From positions 104,321,348 to 104,385,347 of the forward strand of contig CM051456.1 in assembly GCA_028274465.1 (NCBI GenBank): a stretch of 64,000 bases of DNA, given 5' to 3'. The translations under genes and the position numbers were made by a program. The notes under the pieces were generated by a model. The model made no database searches. It saw nothing but the letters and a program-made list of their open reading frames with translations, and was not told the origin of the DNA. Shown in pieces: positions 35,146 to 48,293 of the stretch (position 1 is its first letter; each line of letters starts with the position of its first letter). This DNA comes from Plantago ovata. Lineage: Eukaryota > Streptophyta > Magnoliopsida > Lamiales > Plantaginaceae.

Positions 35146-35739
35146 CTCAGATCTGGAAAACGAATGCACTAGTGTAAAAGTTGTTCGAATGAAAAGAAAG
35201 AGCACGTAATGGGCTTCGATTGAAGCTAAAGAACACAAAATTTGATGGAAGATTCAAAGTTTCATGAAAGATTGAAGAATTTTCGATTTTTTCGGATTTT
35301 GGGGAGTAAGAGAGTAAAAATGAGGAAATAGGGGGTTGTCTCCCGTTTTTAACATTCAGGTACTACGGGGCGAGTCGCCCCGTGTGTGGGGCGATCCGCC
35401 TCGTGTGGGACGAATCGCCCCCCACGTCCAGAGAGCGCGGAGCTCTCTGGACATGTGGGGCGACTCGCCCCCCACCTTCAGAGGTAGGGAGACGAATTTT
35501 TCGAAAAACTTGAATTTTTAAACCCCGAAAACCAATCTCCTTACTAAGAACACTCGAAAAAGTTCACTCAAACATAATCATAACCACAAACGACACAGAG
35601 ACGAACAAATTCACATAAGAAAAGCAAATTGTTCAATGTATGAATGCATGCAATAAAGCGGTAAAAAAGCGATAAAAACTCCGGGTTGCCTCCTGGATAG
35701 CGCCATTGTTTATAGTCTTAGACTTGACTTCTTCTTGAT
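35146..35739 (-). promoter_or_regulatory. Element E post-gag region with the largest internal palindrome cluster
   Basis: 35367-35475 holds four GGGGCGANTCGCC-type units and an 11-bp hairpin (GTCCAGAGAGC). In element sense it precedes a leader-like stretch and the intron donor, as in A and B. Confidence 0.55.
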
Positions 35740-37897
35740 CTAGCTCTTCTTCTTGAGGGTACTAGACTTCCCCTTCATGGACCTTCTCCTCATGCCACGA
35801 ACATGTGAATAAGAATGAACATAGACAGCAAGACCAAAGTAGTTAATGGTGTGAGAAGCATCGAAGTGAATATTTGGATCAGATATGGCTCGCAACACAT
35901 GTCGCTTGCCATCCACCTCAATGGTGCAAGTCCTTCGGTAGATGTCTATCACGGAGCGTAATTTAGTCAAGAACGTTCGCCCCAAAAGAACAACATCCCC
36001 CATCCCAGGTGTAGACGCCGGCATAACTACAAAATTGGTGTACACAGAAGCTTAACCAATCTTAACCAATACGTTTTTTACAACGCCTTCGGGTCTCACA
36101 AAGGATCCATCCGCCAATTGCACAATAGCCTTATGCTCAGATAGTTTTCCAAGGCTACTCTTCTTAAACACATTCATTGGGAGCACATTAGAGTAAGATC
36201 CCGTATCTAGTGTAGCACGAACATCTTCAAGTTCACCAATCCCGACCTTAACATCGAAACTTTGAGGGATTGGCTCGGGATCCTCTTGCTCCTCTTCACC
36301 CTCATAAGAACCAAGGTCTTTCTCTTCTTCCTTGGCTAGTGGGGATTCTTCATCCTTGCAACACTCACACTTAGCAACCTTCTTGATGATGATTTCAACA
36401 GGAAGATCACCCACCAAGGTAATGGACATCGACTTCTCAGTGTTGCTAGGTAGCTTCCCTTGCTCTCTACTTGCCCCACAGTCAATCAACTCTTGCATCT
36501 TTTGATGGGCAAGCCTAGTGCTCTCTTCCAATTGATCAAGCCTCGCCCTAGTCTTCTCAGAATCTTCTTCATAACGCTTAAAAAAATTTGGGTGTGATCA
36601 ACCATCTTTTGCAAGTTCTCCATGAGTAGAGTTGTCTTCGACTTTGGTTGCTCTTTCGGAGCGGGATTTTCGCAGTGATCATTACCATAGTTAAGCCTAC
36701 TGCGGTCTTGGTTAGGGCCATAAGTTTGGCTAGCCGGTGCGTATCCTTGATTGTTTCGGAATCCTCTTCTCCAAAATCGACCTCGAGGATTCCTACCATC
36801 TTGTCCGTAGCTAGCTTCTTGAGTACCAAATTCCGTAGCAAAGGCTTCCACTTCGCCTCCTTGAACCCAATTGCCATCATCATATGCAAGCTCCGATCTA
36901 CACATATGAGCTCCATGCCCATAGTTCTTGCATATTCGGCAAACTTCGTTTGACATAGCTGTTCCTGCGGAGTTCTTGAGGACTTGTTTCAACTCGTTGG
37001 TAAAGCACTCCAATCGATCCCCATTCCCCCCATACATAGGGGCTTCCTGACTAGGTGGAGCTTCAGGTCCACGTCTCCTAACCATTGCTCTTGGATCTTT
37101 GAATTGCGAACCTTTAGCAAGCCTTTCGAAAACCGCCCAGACGGCTTCCGCGGTTTCCTCCCAAATATTGTCACGGCATTGGAAATCCACCACTTGTTGG
37201 TTCTCGAAGGTTAGTCCATTGTAGAAGTGTTGGACTGGATCCGAAAGCTCAAAACCATGGTGAGGGCACTTGTTCATGAGGTCTTAGAACCTCTCAAACA
37301 CGGTGTAGATGGTCTCATCATAGTCTTGTTTGAACCCAGTGATTTGCACCTTAAGCGCGGTAGTCAAGGTGTGAGGGAAGTATTTCTCCATGAAAGCTGA
37401 AAAAACCTTTTCCCAAGTGTCCAGCGAGCCCGCCGGTAGAGAACTCAATCATGACTTGGCTCTGTCGCCAAGCCCCATCGCAAAAACCTTCATTCTCAAC
37501 TCATCCGTTGTTATTTTAGCTCCGGGTCGTGAGAGTTGGTTGACGAAATCATCGATATCGTGCAAGTACCCCATCACATCTTCCCTTGCTAAGCCATAGA
37601 ACCTCGGAAGTTGTTGGAATGTGTGGTTCTTGATTTCCAGATCTCGAGTTGCAGACGAAAGAACAATCGCTGGTCCCCTCATACGATCCTTGGAGGGTTG
37701 AACCCATGCTTTCAGTGGTCTAGCTTCTGCCATTCCGTCGATTTCCTTGAAAAGACTGTGTAGGGATTCAGAGAAATCGGTATCCTCTATTTCCTCTAGT
37801 TCACGTCTTCGAAGTAGTCGCCTTGTTTGGTGGTAGACTCTGTCGATTTCACAATTGAATCAGCAAGCGGTGTTCCCCTAGATCGTGTATGTCGCAT
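35740..37897 (-). pseudogene. Element E gag-protease polyprotein, multiply broken
   Basis: ATG at 37897; a one-base loss near 37840 shifts the frame. Gag core DELRMKVFAMGLGDRAKS ends at a TGA where relatives have Trp, and a TAA interrupts after ERF. The zinc knuckle CRICKNYGHGAHMC is intact. A frameshift near 36590 precedes the coiled-coil helix. The protease LDTGSYSNVLPMNVF is intact, with a TAA just after VLVKIG. It ends at 35740 with a short basic tail. The order of domains is the same as in A. Confidence 0.88.
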
Positions 37898-38021
37898 ACA
37901 CTATCTGTAACAAGCTAAGAAAGGAGTATCAGAGAGATTAAATAGAAAAAATAAAAACAACTAAAACTAGGAATTGAATGCTGAAAATATAAATAAGCTT
38001 AAACAGAAAAAAGGAGTATAG

Positions 38022-38039
38022 TCCCCGGCAGCGGCGCCA
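38022..38039 (-). promoter_or_regulatory. Primer binding site, tRNA-Asp type, element E
   Basis: TGGCGCCGCTGCCGGGGA in element sense, three bases from the 5' LTR; identical to element B's site. Confidence 0.85.
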
Positions 38040-38042
38040 ATT

Positions 38043-39239
38043 TGATGAACCGGAATTTGTCAGATTCTAATTAATCAAATAAATTTGTATTTAGCCAAAG
38101 GCAATTCACAACTACAACGAAAACCGTAGTGTAGCAGTAAAATAACCTCGAGTGTCGATCTCTAAGGACTATAACTAGCTTTATCTAATCTAACTTAAAC
38201 TATAAAATCAAGAGACGACTTAGCAAAGGTTTTTCTTATCAGATAATGGAAGTTAGTGATAGTATGATCATTCAAAGCATAGCAGGTTAATAATCATGCA
38301 TGAAGTACCAGATCGTTTTGCATAGAGATCTTTGATCAATGAATTGTCCAATGTGTTCCGTTATTATTCAACACTACGAAAATAGAGGGCTTAGATAGAT
38401 CAAAGAAATAAAGCAATAACTCAAAGTCTGATTCGCTTTACCGCCATCAGCATAATTATTAACCATTCGCTAAGAAATCACATACTATCACCAACGATAA
38501 ATTTAGCTACTCATAGATGTCATGCAATCAACAGAAATCATAGCAAGATTGAATGAAAACATATTGAAAGATAAATAAATATGAATAGAAAAAATTGCAA
38601 GATACAATGTTACCAAATGTTGTCAATCTCCGAAGAATCGCGATCTCACAAGCTCCAAAACTATGAGAAAAAGTGTCTCCTAAGCTAAGAATTCCCAGAA
38701 CAGGCTCTGGAGAATTCTCCCCTAAAATTAATGAGAAAGGTATGAAAAAAGATCTGAGAAAGTATGAAAAACGGAGAAAACTGAGCAACTATATATAGGG
38801 GTTCAGAAGGTGTGGGGCGAGTCGCCCCACACACCGGGCGAATCGCCTGGTGTGGGGCGAACCGCCCCCACGTTCGCCCGGGACCTCCAGCCGGCCATTT
38901 ACGCGTTTTCGACGCGTTTTTGGATTATTTTTTTTCCTTTTCGGACTCGGTTTTTGCCTTCTAGTGACCTTTTAGCCTTCAGACTCGACCCCTAGACTTC
39001 AAATCCTATCCAGAATCTTCTAGATACTCCAAAAATGCCTTCGGAACACCAATTCTTCGTTCTCTTCAATATAATTGCCCGGAAAACCTCGTTTTTCATC
39101 CAAAACCTGTAAAATACAAACTAAAGGGAAACGTGACACTATTCTTATAAAATGCACTAAAATATAGCTAAATTAACATAGAGGATAGCTAAATTGGTGA
39201 AAAAAGACTCAAATGAAAGTGTAAAATACACGTTCATCA
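38043..39239 (-). repeat. 5' LTR of element E
   Basis: 1197 bp. The palindrome cluster 38813-38885 is shorter by about a dozen bases than in the 3' LTR, another case of unit change between LTRs of one element. Confidence 0.93.
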
Positions 39240-39244
39240 ATGAC

Positions 39245-41084
39245 AACATGATCTGTTAGTAGATATTGAAATAGCAGTCAGGAATGTGTAGCATACCACA
39301 TCGTTGAACCGTTCATGGTTGATAAGCAATTCAAAATCTGATAACCTAAGCTCCGCTGACAGGCTAGATGTGTTGACGTGCAGGATCGTGGACCTGCATT
39401 AATTGGGATAAGGGTTTATACGCAGAAATGGTATAGTGTATACTGTCCTATACAAGCCATAAGGTTAAGGGCATACGAGTTTTTCTTCACTTTGAACTGG
39501 TTAGCGAGCCAGTTCATTATATGGGAAGGTACTTTTTTGGCTTCTTCTGAGTTCATATTGACAACCATGTCGCGGATGCCAGCTAGGGGATTCACCTTCA
39601 CGTTCTCCACATTTATAGGGTTCTCCTTCGATTCACCTTCCTTTTTAACACTCTCATGGGCCAGCTTCTCGACACGACGATCTGACCTTACTGCCTCTGA
39701 TATTGGTGACTCACTATTTACTACCGCACAAGATCCATCGATCATTCGAATGCCGATCGGGGTAACAGGAGTACATAGTCCAGCAGGTGCTTCTCCCTTC
39801 ACGATCAGATGGTCATCCAGAACCTCCTGTTGTATGGGTGTAGGGTTCCCTATTGCAATACCCGTTGTATTGCCTTTCATGTACAACTGATTAAGCGAAA
39901 AGAGATTTGCCGGCTTGATAGGTGTCATAACCACCCCCGGTGTCATAACCGCCTCACCACCTGGCCGACCAGAAGTGGAGGATGATGAACCTTCAACGGG
40001 ACTGTTAAATTGGGCGCCGACCCGGCCGGCCAGATTGGGGAGTCCCTACCATACTCTTCAACTCTTTAATCTCAGCAGTCAAACAATTAATAATATTACA
40101 TTGTTCTAAAACCTTCGTATCCGAAATGTCAGCAGACATCATTACTCCATGGATGGTATCTCGCAATTTCGTTTCCGCCTCCAACCACGCGATCATTTCA
40201 GCTGCAACTGCGTCGTACAGTTCCTTCCTTTTAGTATACTTCTCCTTCAAAAGGGCCAGTTCATCCTCACACTTCTTTTTATCTTGAATCTGCCTCTGCA
40301 AAGTTCCACTTAACGAAGACCTTACCATTTCTGAATCTTCACGTTGGCCCTGCAGCTCTGCTATCTGGTGATTGAATGCACTCACCATCCTAGTTTCATG
40401 TTCCATTTTTTCTTCCTCGGAATGCAACACACGCTTCACTTCCTGTGCAGCCTTTAGATCACAAATTATCTTGTTTGCATCGGCAAGTTCTTCTTTAAGG
40501 TTACGAACCATCTCATTCGCCTCAGCCAACGCTGCTTGCAGGGACAACACATTGCTACCGGCTACCTAGGACTCCTTGAGTAGATCTTCAATTCTCTTGT
40601 CGCGCCAATCTCCGACAAGTTCACTTGCACCCATGTTGAACCCTGGACCCGATAACATTCCATTATCTGTAATTACTATAGGACCGAATTCCACAGCATT
40701 ATCATTCAAGTACTCCTTCCAGCAGAACGATTTCTCATTGTCATCTACCCTAAGTGCCAAATTCCCTTCTGCACCTGCAGCGTTGTTGTTTACGGCACCA
40801 CTACACTCACTATCCGTTCTTACAAGTTGTTTACTTCCTCCCGGCATCATTATTACAGAATCCCCCGATTCATTCACTTGAGGTTGGCACTGGAATTGCC
40901 CATTCGTATTGCTTGACGCTGACGCATAGTTTGCCTCAGGCATGACAGCCCTATGCATAAAAACCTCACCAGGCTCCTCATCATCCAATAGCCTTATTTC
41001 ATGCTTCTTCATCAATATCTCTTGACGGAGGGGTAACGAACCATGCGTAAATATTTCAGAAATTGTATATTGATTTTTCAACAT
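39245..41084 (-). pseudogene. Central part of the Ulp1-like pseudogene: linker and coiled coil
   Basis: 41084-40566 is a polar linker; TAG at 40568-40566 is followed in the same frame by a long heptad-like helix (SLQAALAEANEMVRNLKEEL through KCEDELALLKEKYTKRKEL) to 40005. The frame at 39946-39416 differs and needs an intron or frameshift to join. A last exon reads SSLSAELRLSDFELLINHER with donor GTATGC, just before element E. Confidence 0.6.
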
Positions 41085-41122
41085 ATAGAAATGGTTCGTA
41101 CAAGATTGTGCAAAAGCTTACC

Positions 41123-42022
41123 AACTCTATCCCAATCATCCTCATGTCCAAACTGGTAAAAGCTTCCGACATGCTAACAAGTGACCATTTCCTGAAACGT
41201 GGAAAGTCCACGCCCCCAACCCTCGGACTTATCACAAGGCACACCTCACAGAATCAGAACTACATAAATCCAGATTTTAAGTGTTATCACAAACATGACT
41301 AACATTAAAACTGTAACCAATAAAACACAAAAGCACCTACCATTATGAATATCGAAAAGCTCTTAGCTTCGAGGTCTGATGCCTTCCCTAGTGATTTCAA
41401 CATACCATTCAGTATATAGGTTGACCAATCATATCGTCGTATCCTCTTGAAGTTATCCAAATGCTTAATTGCAGTCCACCCAACTCGATAATTCTTGTTT
41501 GGCAGGAAGAGTGCTGAAATTAGATATAAGAACACCATACGTGCTACATCTTCAGTAACATAATCTTCATCATCATCAATTGAAATTTTCTGCCTAAGGG
41601 CCGCAACAATGTTAGTCTTCGTGACATCAAAATGTGATGGTCCCCGTCCAGGCCAACACCGTTCGACAAAGTCATATTGGCCAATATCACCACCATTTAT
41701 TTGCAAGTCAACATTCCTAAGACCAAATGTAAGGTCTACATCATTGCTGACTGGACAAACAGCCTGTTCCCCAAAGATAAAACCTCTAGCCCCGGTCGAA
41801 CGGATTGTGCCCCATCTCTGTAGTATTGCTGCTATAGTAGCATCACACGTTTTGTATGTCACAATCTCCTCCTCGTCCATCTTAACTGCACCGTCTACCA
41901 GGTACCAAATAGGCAAGTGCTTAATTGCAGACAAGTGTGCCTTCCTCAGACCGAACCCCCTGATCTCCCTGATTATTTGCTCCATGTTACAACGATATCG
42001 AGGATATTCTTTAACTGCAGCT
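41123..42022 (-). pseudogene. DUF1985-like domain exons of the Ulp1-like pseudogene
   Basis: Exon 42022-41341 reads VKEYPRYRCNMEQIIREIRG, LSAIKHLPIWYLVDGAVK, DVARMVFLYLISALFLPNKN and DWSTYILNGMLKSLGKA, the ordering seen in DUF1985-type domains. A second exon (41244-41123) reads VCLVISPRVGGVDFPRFRKW. Both have good GT-AG borders and no stops. Confidence 0.6.
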
Positions 42023-42298
42023 GGGATATGAATGCGGCAAATTATGCCATTAAATAACCACCTTATAACTCATCTTCGTACATGCGTAAAAAAGAATTGA
42101 GATTACCATGATTAAAGAACAACGCTGAATCGCTACAGGTAACTCTAACTACCACGTCGTCTGCATATTTTCCACTAACAACCTTAATTACATGATCACA
42201 TGGATAATTTCACTGGCATATATTATACATTCGACATCATACCTTCACCAGTGGAAACATACTCTGACCTGCCACGCCTGCGTCTAACAACCTTGGGT

Positions 42299-42550
42299 AC
42301 ATTTCGTTTGTACACTGTGAGACATTTGGGGGAAAAAAAATGTAATGCAACTGTTGCTTAATAACATTGGCATCAAACCAACAACCCTTTACAAATATGC
42401 ATCAAAGTTTCCGACTTATACTATACATTTCGTTTGTACACTGTGAGAAATTTGGGAAAAAAAAATGTAATGCAACTGTTGCTTAATAACATTGGCATCA
42501 AACCAACAACCCTTTACAAATATGCATCAAAGTTTCCGACTTATACTATA
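42299..42550. repeat. 126-bp tandem duplication
   Basis: 42299-42424 is repeated head to tail at 42425-42550 with only a few changes, so it is recent. It lies in an intron-like part of the Ulp1 pseudogene. Confidence 0.93.
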
Positions 42551-43194
42551 CCATTTTTCTTCTTCCGTACGGCACGTTTTTCAGCTCGGCCCACACCACA
42601 CTCAACTGCATATATCATTCCAATTTAAACAACCAAACAAGACACCGACTAATCAATGGATCATTAATCAATATGAAGGTGTGATAACTATATCAAACCA
42701 CCTTGTCATGTACATTGAACCCCTTACCAGATTCTGAACTACATGAGTTGTATTCATCGTCATCATCACCACTTTCTGTACCTGGGACGAGAATAATGTT
42801 GGATTATTGGGGATCCAAACTATATTTACTTAAAGTAATTGCTACACTAAGTACCACTCCCGTCGATTTCCACACGAACTGTCTTCCTCTTATTATGCTT
42901 CCCACCTTCATACAAGAGATGTCTATTACTGACTAGTTTATGTAAAGAGCAAACAATAAACTGACACAAGCTATACGATAAAATACAAGTTACCTCCTAC
43001 AAAAGATCCAGCAGCAGTCTTCCTCTTACGATTTGCTAATCATTCAGGCACTCATAAGTATATTCCCAAGAAAAAAATGCAGCATCAGTTTCAGTAATAT
43101 CTCATGATACATTAGGTAAAAAATATAAAGGGAGAACACAAACCTCCCATTTCTTCTAGCTGCTTTAAAAGCCTTAGATTTTCCTGATAAATTT

Positions 43195-43250
43195 CTTCCA
43201 CTACAGTATGTGAATTACAAGTCTTCCACTACAGTATGTGAATTACAAGT
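43195..43250. repeat. 28-bp tandem duplication
   Basis: TCTTCCACTACAGTATGTG is repeated at a 28-bp interval. Confidence 0.85.
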
Positions 43251-43626
43251 CTTACATCAGAACCCAGTTCAACACCATTACACATAAAGGGTAAAAAAAG
43301 AAAAATTTATAAGTCTAGTTTAATTGAAACAGCTGGATTGGTTGCTCCGCAAGATTAGCAAATAGTAGAAGCTATATACGGTACAGTGGTGCTTACCTCC
43401 TGGGTCCTTCGTGTCAGATTTACTACCCGACACTCTCGATGATGTATCTACCAGAAAATGTGTGGGTTAGTCGTGTTAATTCCACCCAAAAAGCTGGCCG
43501 CATGTATGAAAACAACGGTGAAAACAATTCACCGGACGCTGGGTGCCTCGCCTGTGGGGGCGCTGTAGGTGGACGAAAACGCCGAAGCCCGGCGGATGTA
43601 ACCTCTGTCTCGTCGTCGGAAACCAT

Positions 43627-44853
43627 GGAAATGGTATGCGAAGAGTAATTTGGCCGATGAAATTGGGGTTGTTGGCTCGTAACTGTTTAAAATTGCTTTT
43701 GAAATTGGGGATACTTGGGGTGGAGTGTTAGTGAATAAATTTGGGCAAATTCAATAAATTTCCGGTAAGAGTATTTGACTTTGACTTACATTTGAGGGGG
43801 GAATCCAATGAAAATCGAAATCCAAAAGAAATCCAAACTCCCACCTTTTTTTTTTTGATTCTCGGGCCAATAGTAAATAATTTGATTACTTTATGTAAGG
43901 ACTGTAAAAACAAAGTAGACCAAATGGTAAAAATTTGAGACTCACGTGCCACTCGACACAAAGAAATCGAAAGTAATCAAAAAGCATCTGCTAGTATGAC
44001 TCACACAGGCTATGCACATAGATAGGACTGGAATGCACACTCATAAATGAGTCCAAAACCCTTTGCAAACCCATGCACAATATTGGATGCCAATGTAAGT
44101 AAGTGTCATTTCCCCGAAATTATCCAATTAACAAGTGAATAATATTTGCATAAGCGACAATTTAATGTTAGACTAAATATACCTAAGAATTCGGAGTTTA
44201 TCTGGGCAAGAGCACATACATAAAATTCTAATTAAAGCAAGGCACACATGGCATAAAGGACACAACCTTACAGCAGGTTGTACGCAAACCACACATGAAA
44301 CATGAATTGGAACCTAAGAGCAATTATACCAAACAGCAGCTGCTGATTAAGACCATATTGATCAATACAGAAACAGCTCATTAGTCTACCTGTATATTAA
44401 GACACTAGCTGGCCCAAGCAGTTTGTACATATGGCATGGGGCACAAAAGACACTAATTGAGATCCTCTTCATCAGAATCCCTTTGAAATGCATTACTAAG
44501 TCATAAGCTGATACACAGGACCGTAAAAACGCCTGTTCTATTACACATTTATGACAAAACATACCAAAAGGACACAATCAAAGCCGCGATTCAAAATCTT
44601 GATTCGGTCCACCCTCCATGTCATAACAGTTGAATTCATAACATCTGATGGGGCTTCCTGTTTTTAATTCTGGGATCATATTTCAACCAACATATCCTGG
44701 AACACTTTGCTACTTCATAATTCGTTGTATTTTTAATACAGTCAGGCCAACCCAACCAGCCTTCTTCACAGATACTGGTGCATCGTATCATCAGCAACAT
44801 GCCAAGCTCTCTGAACAAGAACTGGAACAAAGAGGGTAGGAGCTATCTCAATA
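43627..44853. other. Flank between Ulp1 pseudogene and DUF789 gene
   Basis: Contains the 3' untranslated region of the DUF789 gene (immediately below 44854) and the upstream side of the Ulp1-like pseudogene. No further gene seen. Confidence 0.5.
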
Positions 44854-47800
44854 TTACCTACGGCTGAAGAAAGAGAAATCAGGGTGATGGACCTCCAGCA
44901 TATTAAGCCAGTTGTCAGCAGTTTGTGATAATGTGTTGGCCAACTCGCGAGGATGCCCCACATCTGGAGTCCACAGTGATGCTTTATATTTATATGAAGC
45001 AAGGCCAAACACAGGAAGTGTAATTTTTGGAACGCCATCACTGTCAATTGCATATTTCACGGCTGGAGGATGCATTGCTCCATTCTCTGTAACAGCATGA
45101 TTGAGAAATTTAAATGCAATGAATGAAAAAATGTTTAGGCATTTACATAAAGACGAACATTGGGCTGCATAATCTCTCCACTCACAGTAAGACTGTTCCT
45201 AATAAGCAATACTATCTCCTAAGGGAATTTCTATATTACTATTATGTACCTGTAATGGGTGTGTGAAGAGAATGGAAAGTTAAAAAGCAAGCATCCAAAT
45301 CTCTAAGAGTTGGTCCTGTTGGTATTCTGTATATTGGGTACCTACAAGGTAAATATTTCCCATTAAGATCAGGAATAAAACATAATCAGCAAGTGATAAA
45401 GGACAGTGCAGTTTACACATTATCCTACCAGGCCACAGAAATCCAACTCGACGGGAGTAGATCACAACTTCTAAATGTTTTTAGTTCTGGATAGCCTCGA
45501 GAAAGATGAGATATCTGCATAGCATAGTCCTTTCAGTTGGTTTGGATACAAAGATCAAATACATGCAAGAACCCTTTTAATACTGATACCGTGTGAAGAG
45601 GAGACAACCATGCATTTGGACTTGAAAAAAAAAATAGTTACCATGTCAGCCAATGGTTGTCTACAAAATGGTGGGTCGCGTTCCAGGTGTTCAAACAACA
45701 AGCTACCCTGTGTGATTCCCCCAGGTTCACCTTCATCACTCGAAAATCCTTCCTGGAATGACATATGCTGGTCTCTTACTAACTGATCACTTGTATAGTT
45801 CAACCGGACTCTATCTTGATCACTGTCACTACTTCCCTCACTACCACTATCCATAAAATATTCACCATCACTTTCTTCACCGAGTCGCCTGACAACAGGG
45901 GGGAAGAAATATATTTAGATAAAAGAGTACGAAGATCAATCCAATCAACAACTTGAGGAATTCAAATGTTTTTGAGAGAAATGCATCATCTTAGAAAACA
46001 TTGCCCCAAGCAAGCAAAAAGAATGGTCCAGAAACATAAATTTACTCATTACGTTCTAGTTTCTACATAAGGTGATGCATCATAATATGAAAAATGCAAG
46101 CTGCCTTAAGATTCCTAAAGTATTTGGCAAGAAAGAACGTGTAGGCATCTATAGACACCTGCAGGCACCTACTCTTATCCGAGCAGCAACACACAAAGTA
46201 AAAAAGTCATTGCAGTTTATTCAGTCACTGCTTTATATGAGGGTACCAAAGAGATTTCATCAATAAAAAATCATCCATTCACAGAAGTTCCAGAAAAACA
46301 TTGTTCCTTCAATCAAAATTATGTAAGCCATCCAAGGAGCTGATAGAAGAAAGAGTGATGGTCAGTACAACTTATCGAGGGTAAAAAATACATTCTTTTT
46401 TCCCAGGGGAGTGAAGATTGGAAAGACAATCAAAACAAAATCAAAGTTAATTTGATCATGGTTTTAGCATGCTACACCCGTCTTGAGATGTTAGGTAGTC
46501 TTCAATGAACTTTCTGACTGAATGTAAACAATATTTAGCATGGCGTGCAAGGAGTGGAGACGAAAATGTTAGAAGAAAGGAGACTCAAGTATGAAGCACG
46601 AGTATGGTTTTTAAAACAAATACAGGACAAGTATGTAGTGCTGATCCAAAGGACGCCCAAACACAAATAGGACATAAACGTGCCACAAGAAACAAAAACT
46701 CTGCACAACAACTTAAATCGATAAGATCCTAGACAGTTTGTTATTTAAGAGATATAAACTGATGTAAGGTGTAAATGAACGATCAAAAACAATTTGCACA
46801 TTTAATTGTAAATAACTTGAGATGAGGCTCAATTTGAAGACCAGAAGACAAGAAACAGAGCAAGAACTCTCTCTCAGCAACATAAACAATAATTTGGAAT
46901 GATACACAAGAACAAAAAGAGAATTGCTATTCTCCCCTTCTTTATAAAGAAACGAGTCACTCTTAAACCCCAGAACTGAAAAATATTCGTAAAACGAGCT
47001 GCATGTGCAAAAGACAACTACCTTAGTTTTGCAGTACTCTTTGATCGGTCAGCATACAATTGAATACCAGATAAGTAGGGCACGTAATACTGGACTACAC
47101 TATCACTGTCATTCAATATCAAAGGTACTCCAGCACCATATGCACTCCATTCCTTAAATGACTCCCATAAGTCACTAAGTACAAAGAATGGCTGAAACTC
47201 ATCATCACTAGTTCTCCAGCTCCTCATCCTCATCTGTCACATATATAGTGCATTGAATAAACTGAATTAATAATGGGGAAAGATATAAACATATAAACAA
47301 ACCTTAATACTTTCTCAACTTAGCAACAAACAAAAGATATGCTTATAACATAACACAACTCTTAAAATCAATTCATGAGCATGCTACAGTGACATGCCCC
47401 TTCCTCAAGTAAGAAACAATATAGAACAATAATAGAACCTTACACAACACAAGAACAGTCTGTCATAAATTATACATTACATAAAAGGAAAGTAGTCATT
47501 ACCATTATTAATTCATGTGGTCCTCCCAATTAAACCAGTTTATGTTACTCCATCACTTAGTTACTCAAAAAGAAAAATTTTAAATAAACTTCCAACTTAC
47601 CCAACCACAATAATAGACTACTACTTCATTCTGTATATAACAGATCAAATGACAATGCATAAGGTAATAGAGCATATGATTTCAGACTCTGATTCACCAA
47701 AAATACAACTAAGTTCTTATAAGTGTAATGCAGAAGAAATATCTCCATAATAAATAATGATTAAAAAAAAAGAAAGTAAGTGAACAACTAGGTAAAACAC

Positions 47801-48293
47801 ATAGTAGTACAAATTTGTCAATCAACAATCCTCTTAGAAAATCTAAGATGTTACCAAGCAAGTTTCAACCTCCAACCCAACTTTACAACAACCAACTCTC
47901 CCCAAAAATAAATAAATAAATAAAATTAAAAAAACAAGAACTTAACAGTCAACATACACATATGATCTTGAGATTCAATCAATCAAACAAGAAGAAAAAG
48001 AGAACAACCTTGGACAAATACTGCTGCGGAACAGAAGGCGTAACCGCTTCAAGAAACCTCTCAAGATTGCAAAGCGGCGATGGTTCCGACATGAGCGGCG
48101 GAGAAACCCAATCCACAGCCGTCGCCGCCGCCTGCTTAGCCTTCTCCGGCTCGGCATCATCCACACGGCTCCTCGGTGTGACGTCACTCTGAGCCCTCCT
48201 CAAGTAATCCTGACTCCTCCTAGCCCTGGCGGCGCTGTAAAACCGATCATCTCCATTTCTACTACGATTAAACCCTAATCCTGCTCCCAACAT
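44854..48293 (-). CDS. DUF789 family protein, complete six-exon gene
   Basis: Exons 48293-48009, 47233-47022, 45888-45642, 45514-45429, 45341-45250 and 45086-44854 give 384 residues with every intron GT-AG and the phase kept throughout. ATG is chosen at 48293 ([19 protein letters not shown]); an upstream in-frame TTG is ignored. Landmarks of the family: [71 protein letters not shown], a Ser/Asp/Glu-rich loop, [40 protein letters not shown] and a C-terminal [15 protein letters not shown] ending FFSRR. DUF789 proteins are plant proteins of unknown function. No lesion is seen, and this is the only clearly intact host gene in the window. Confidence 0.94.

Larger units (their letters stand above)
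31058..39239 (-). mobile_element. Element E: complete gag-pro Ty3/gypsy-like retroelement, 8182 bp
   Basis: Minus orientation, flanked by ATGAC at 31053-31057 and 39240-39244. LTRs at 39239-38043 (5') and 32260-31058 (3'), primer site 38039-38022, gag-pro 37897-35740, palindromes 35475-35367, intron 35145-34605, ORF2 remnant, hairpin pair, polypurine tract next to 32261. It has no RT, RNase H or integrase. The layout matches A and B, so the lack of polymerase is a family trait. It splits the Ulp1-like pseudogene. Confidence 0.94.
29041..43626 (-). pseudogene. DUF1985-like / Ulp1 (C48) protease-like gene, split by element E and a Mutator-like element
   Basis: Fragments on one strand and in sensible order: 43626-43383, short basic and acidic exons at 42250-42800, a DUF1985-like domain (42022-41123), a coiled coil (41084-40005), a linker (39946-39245), then after element E a C48 protease domain (31040-30456 and 29452-29041). 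Genes with DUF1985 plus Ulp1 domains are common in plants and are often carried by Mutator-like elements. This copy has a TAG near 40568, a stop and a frameshift near the catalytic cysteine, and two insertions, so it is dead. Whether it was a host gene or a transposon gene is open. Confidence 0.7.

Noticed and set aside
44636..44839. Short frames below the DUF789 stop codon
   Set aside because: They lie in the probable 3' untranslated region and show no family features.
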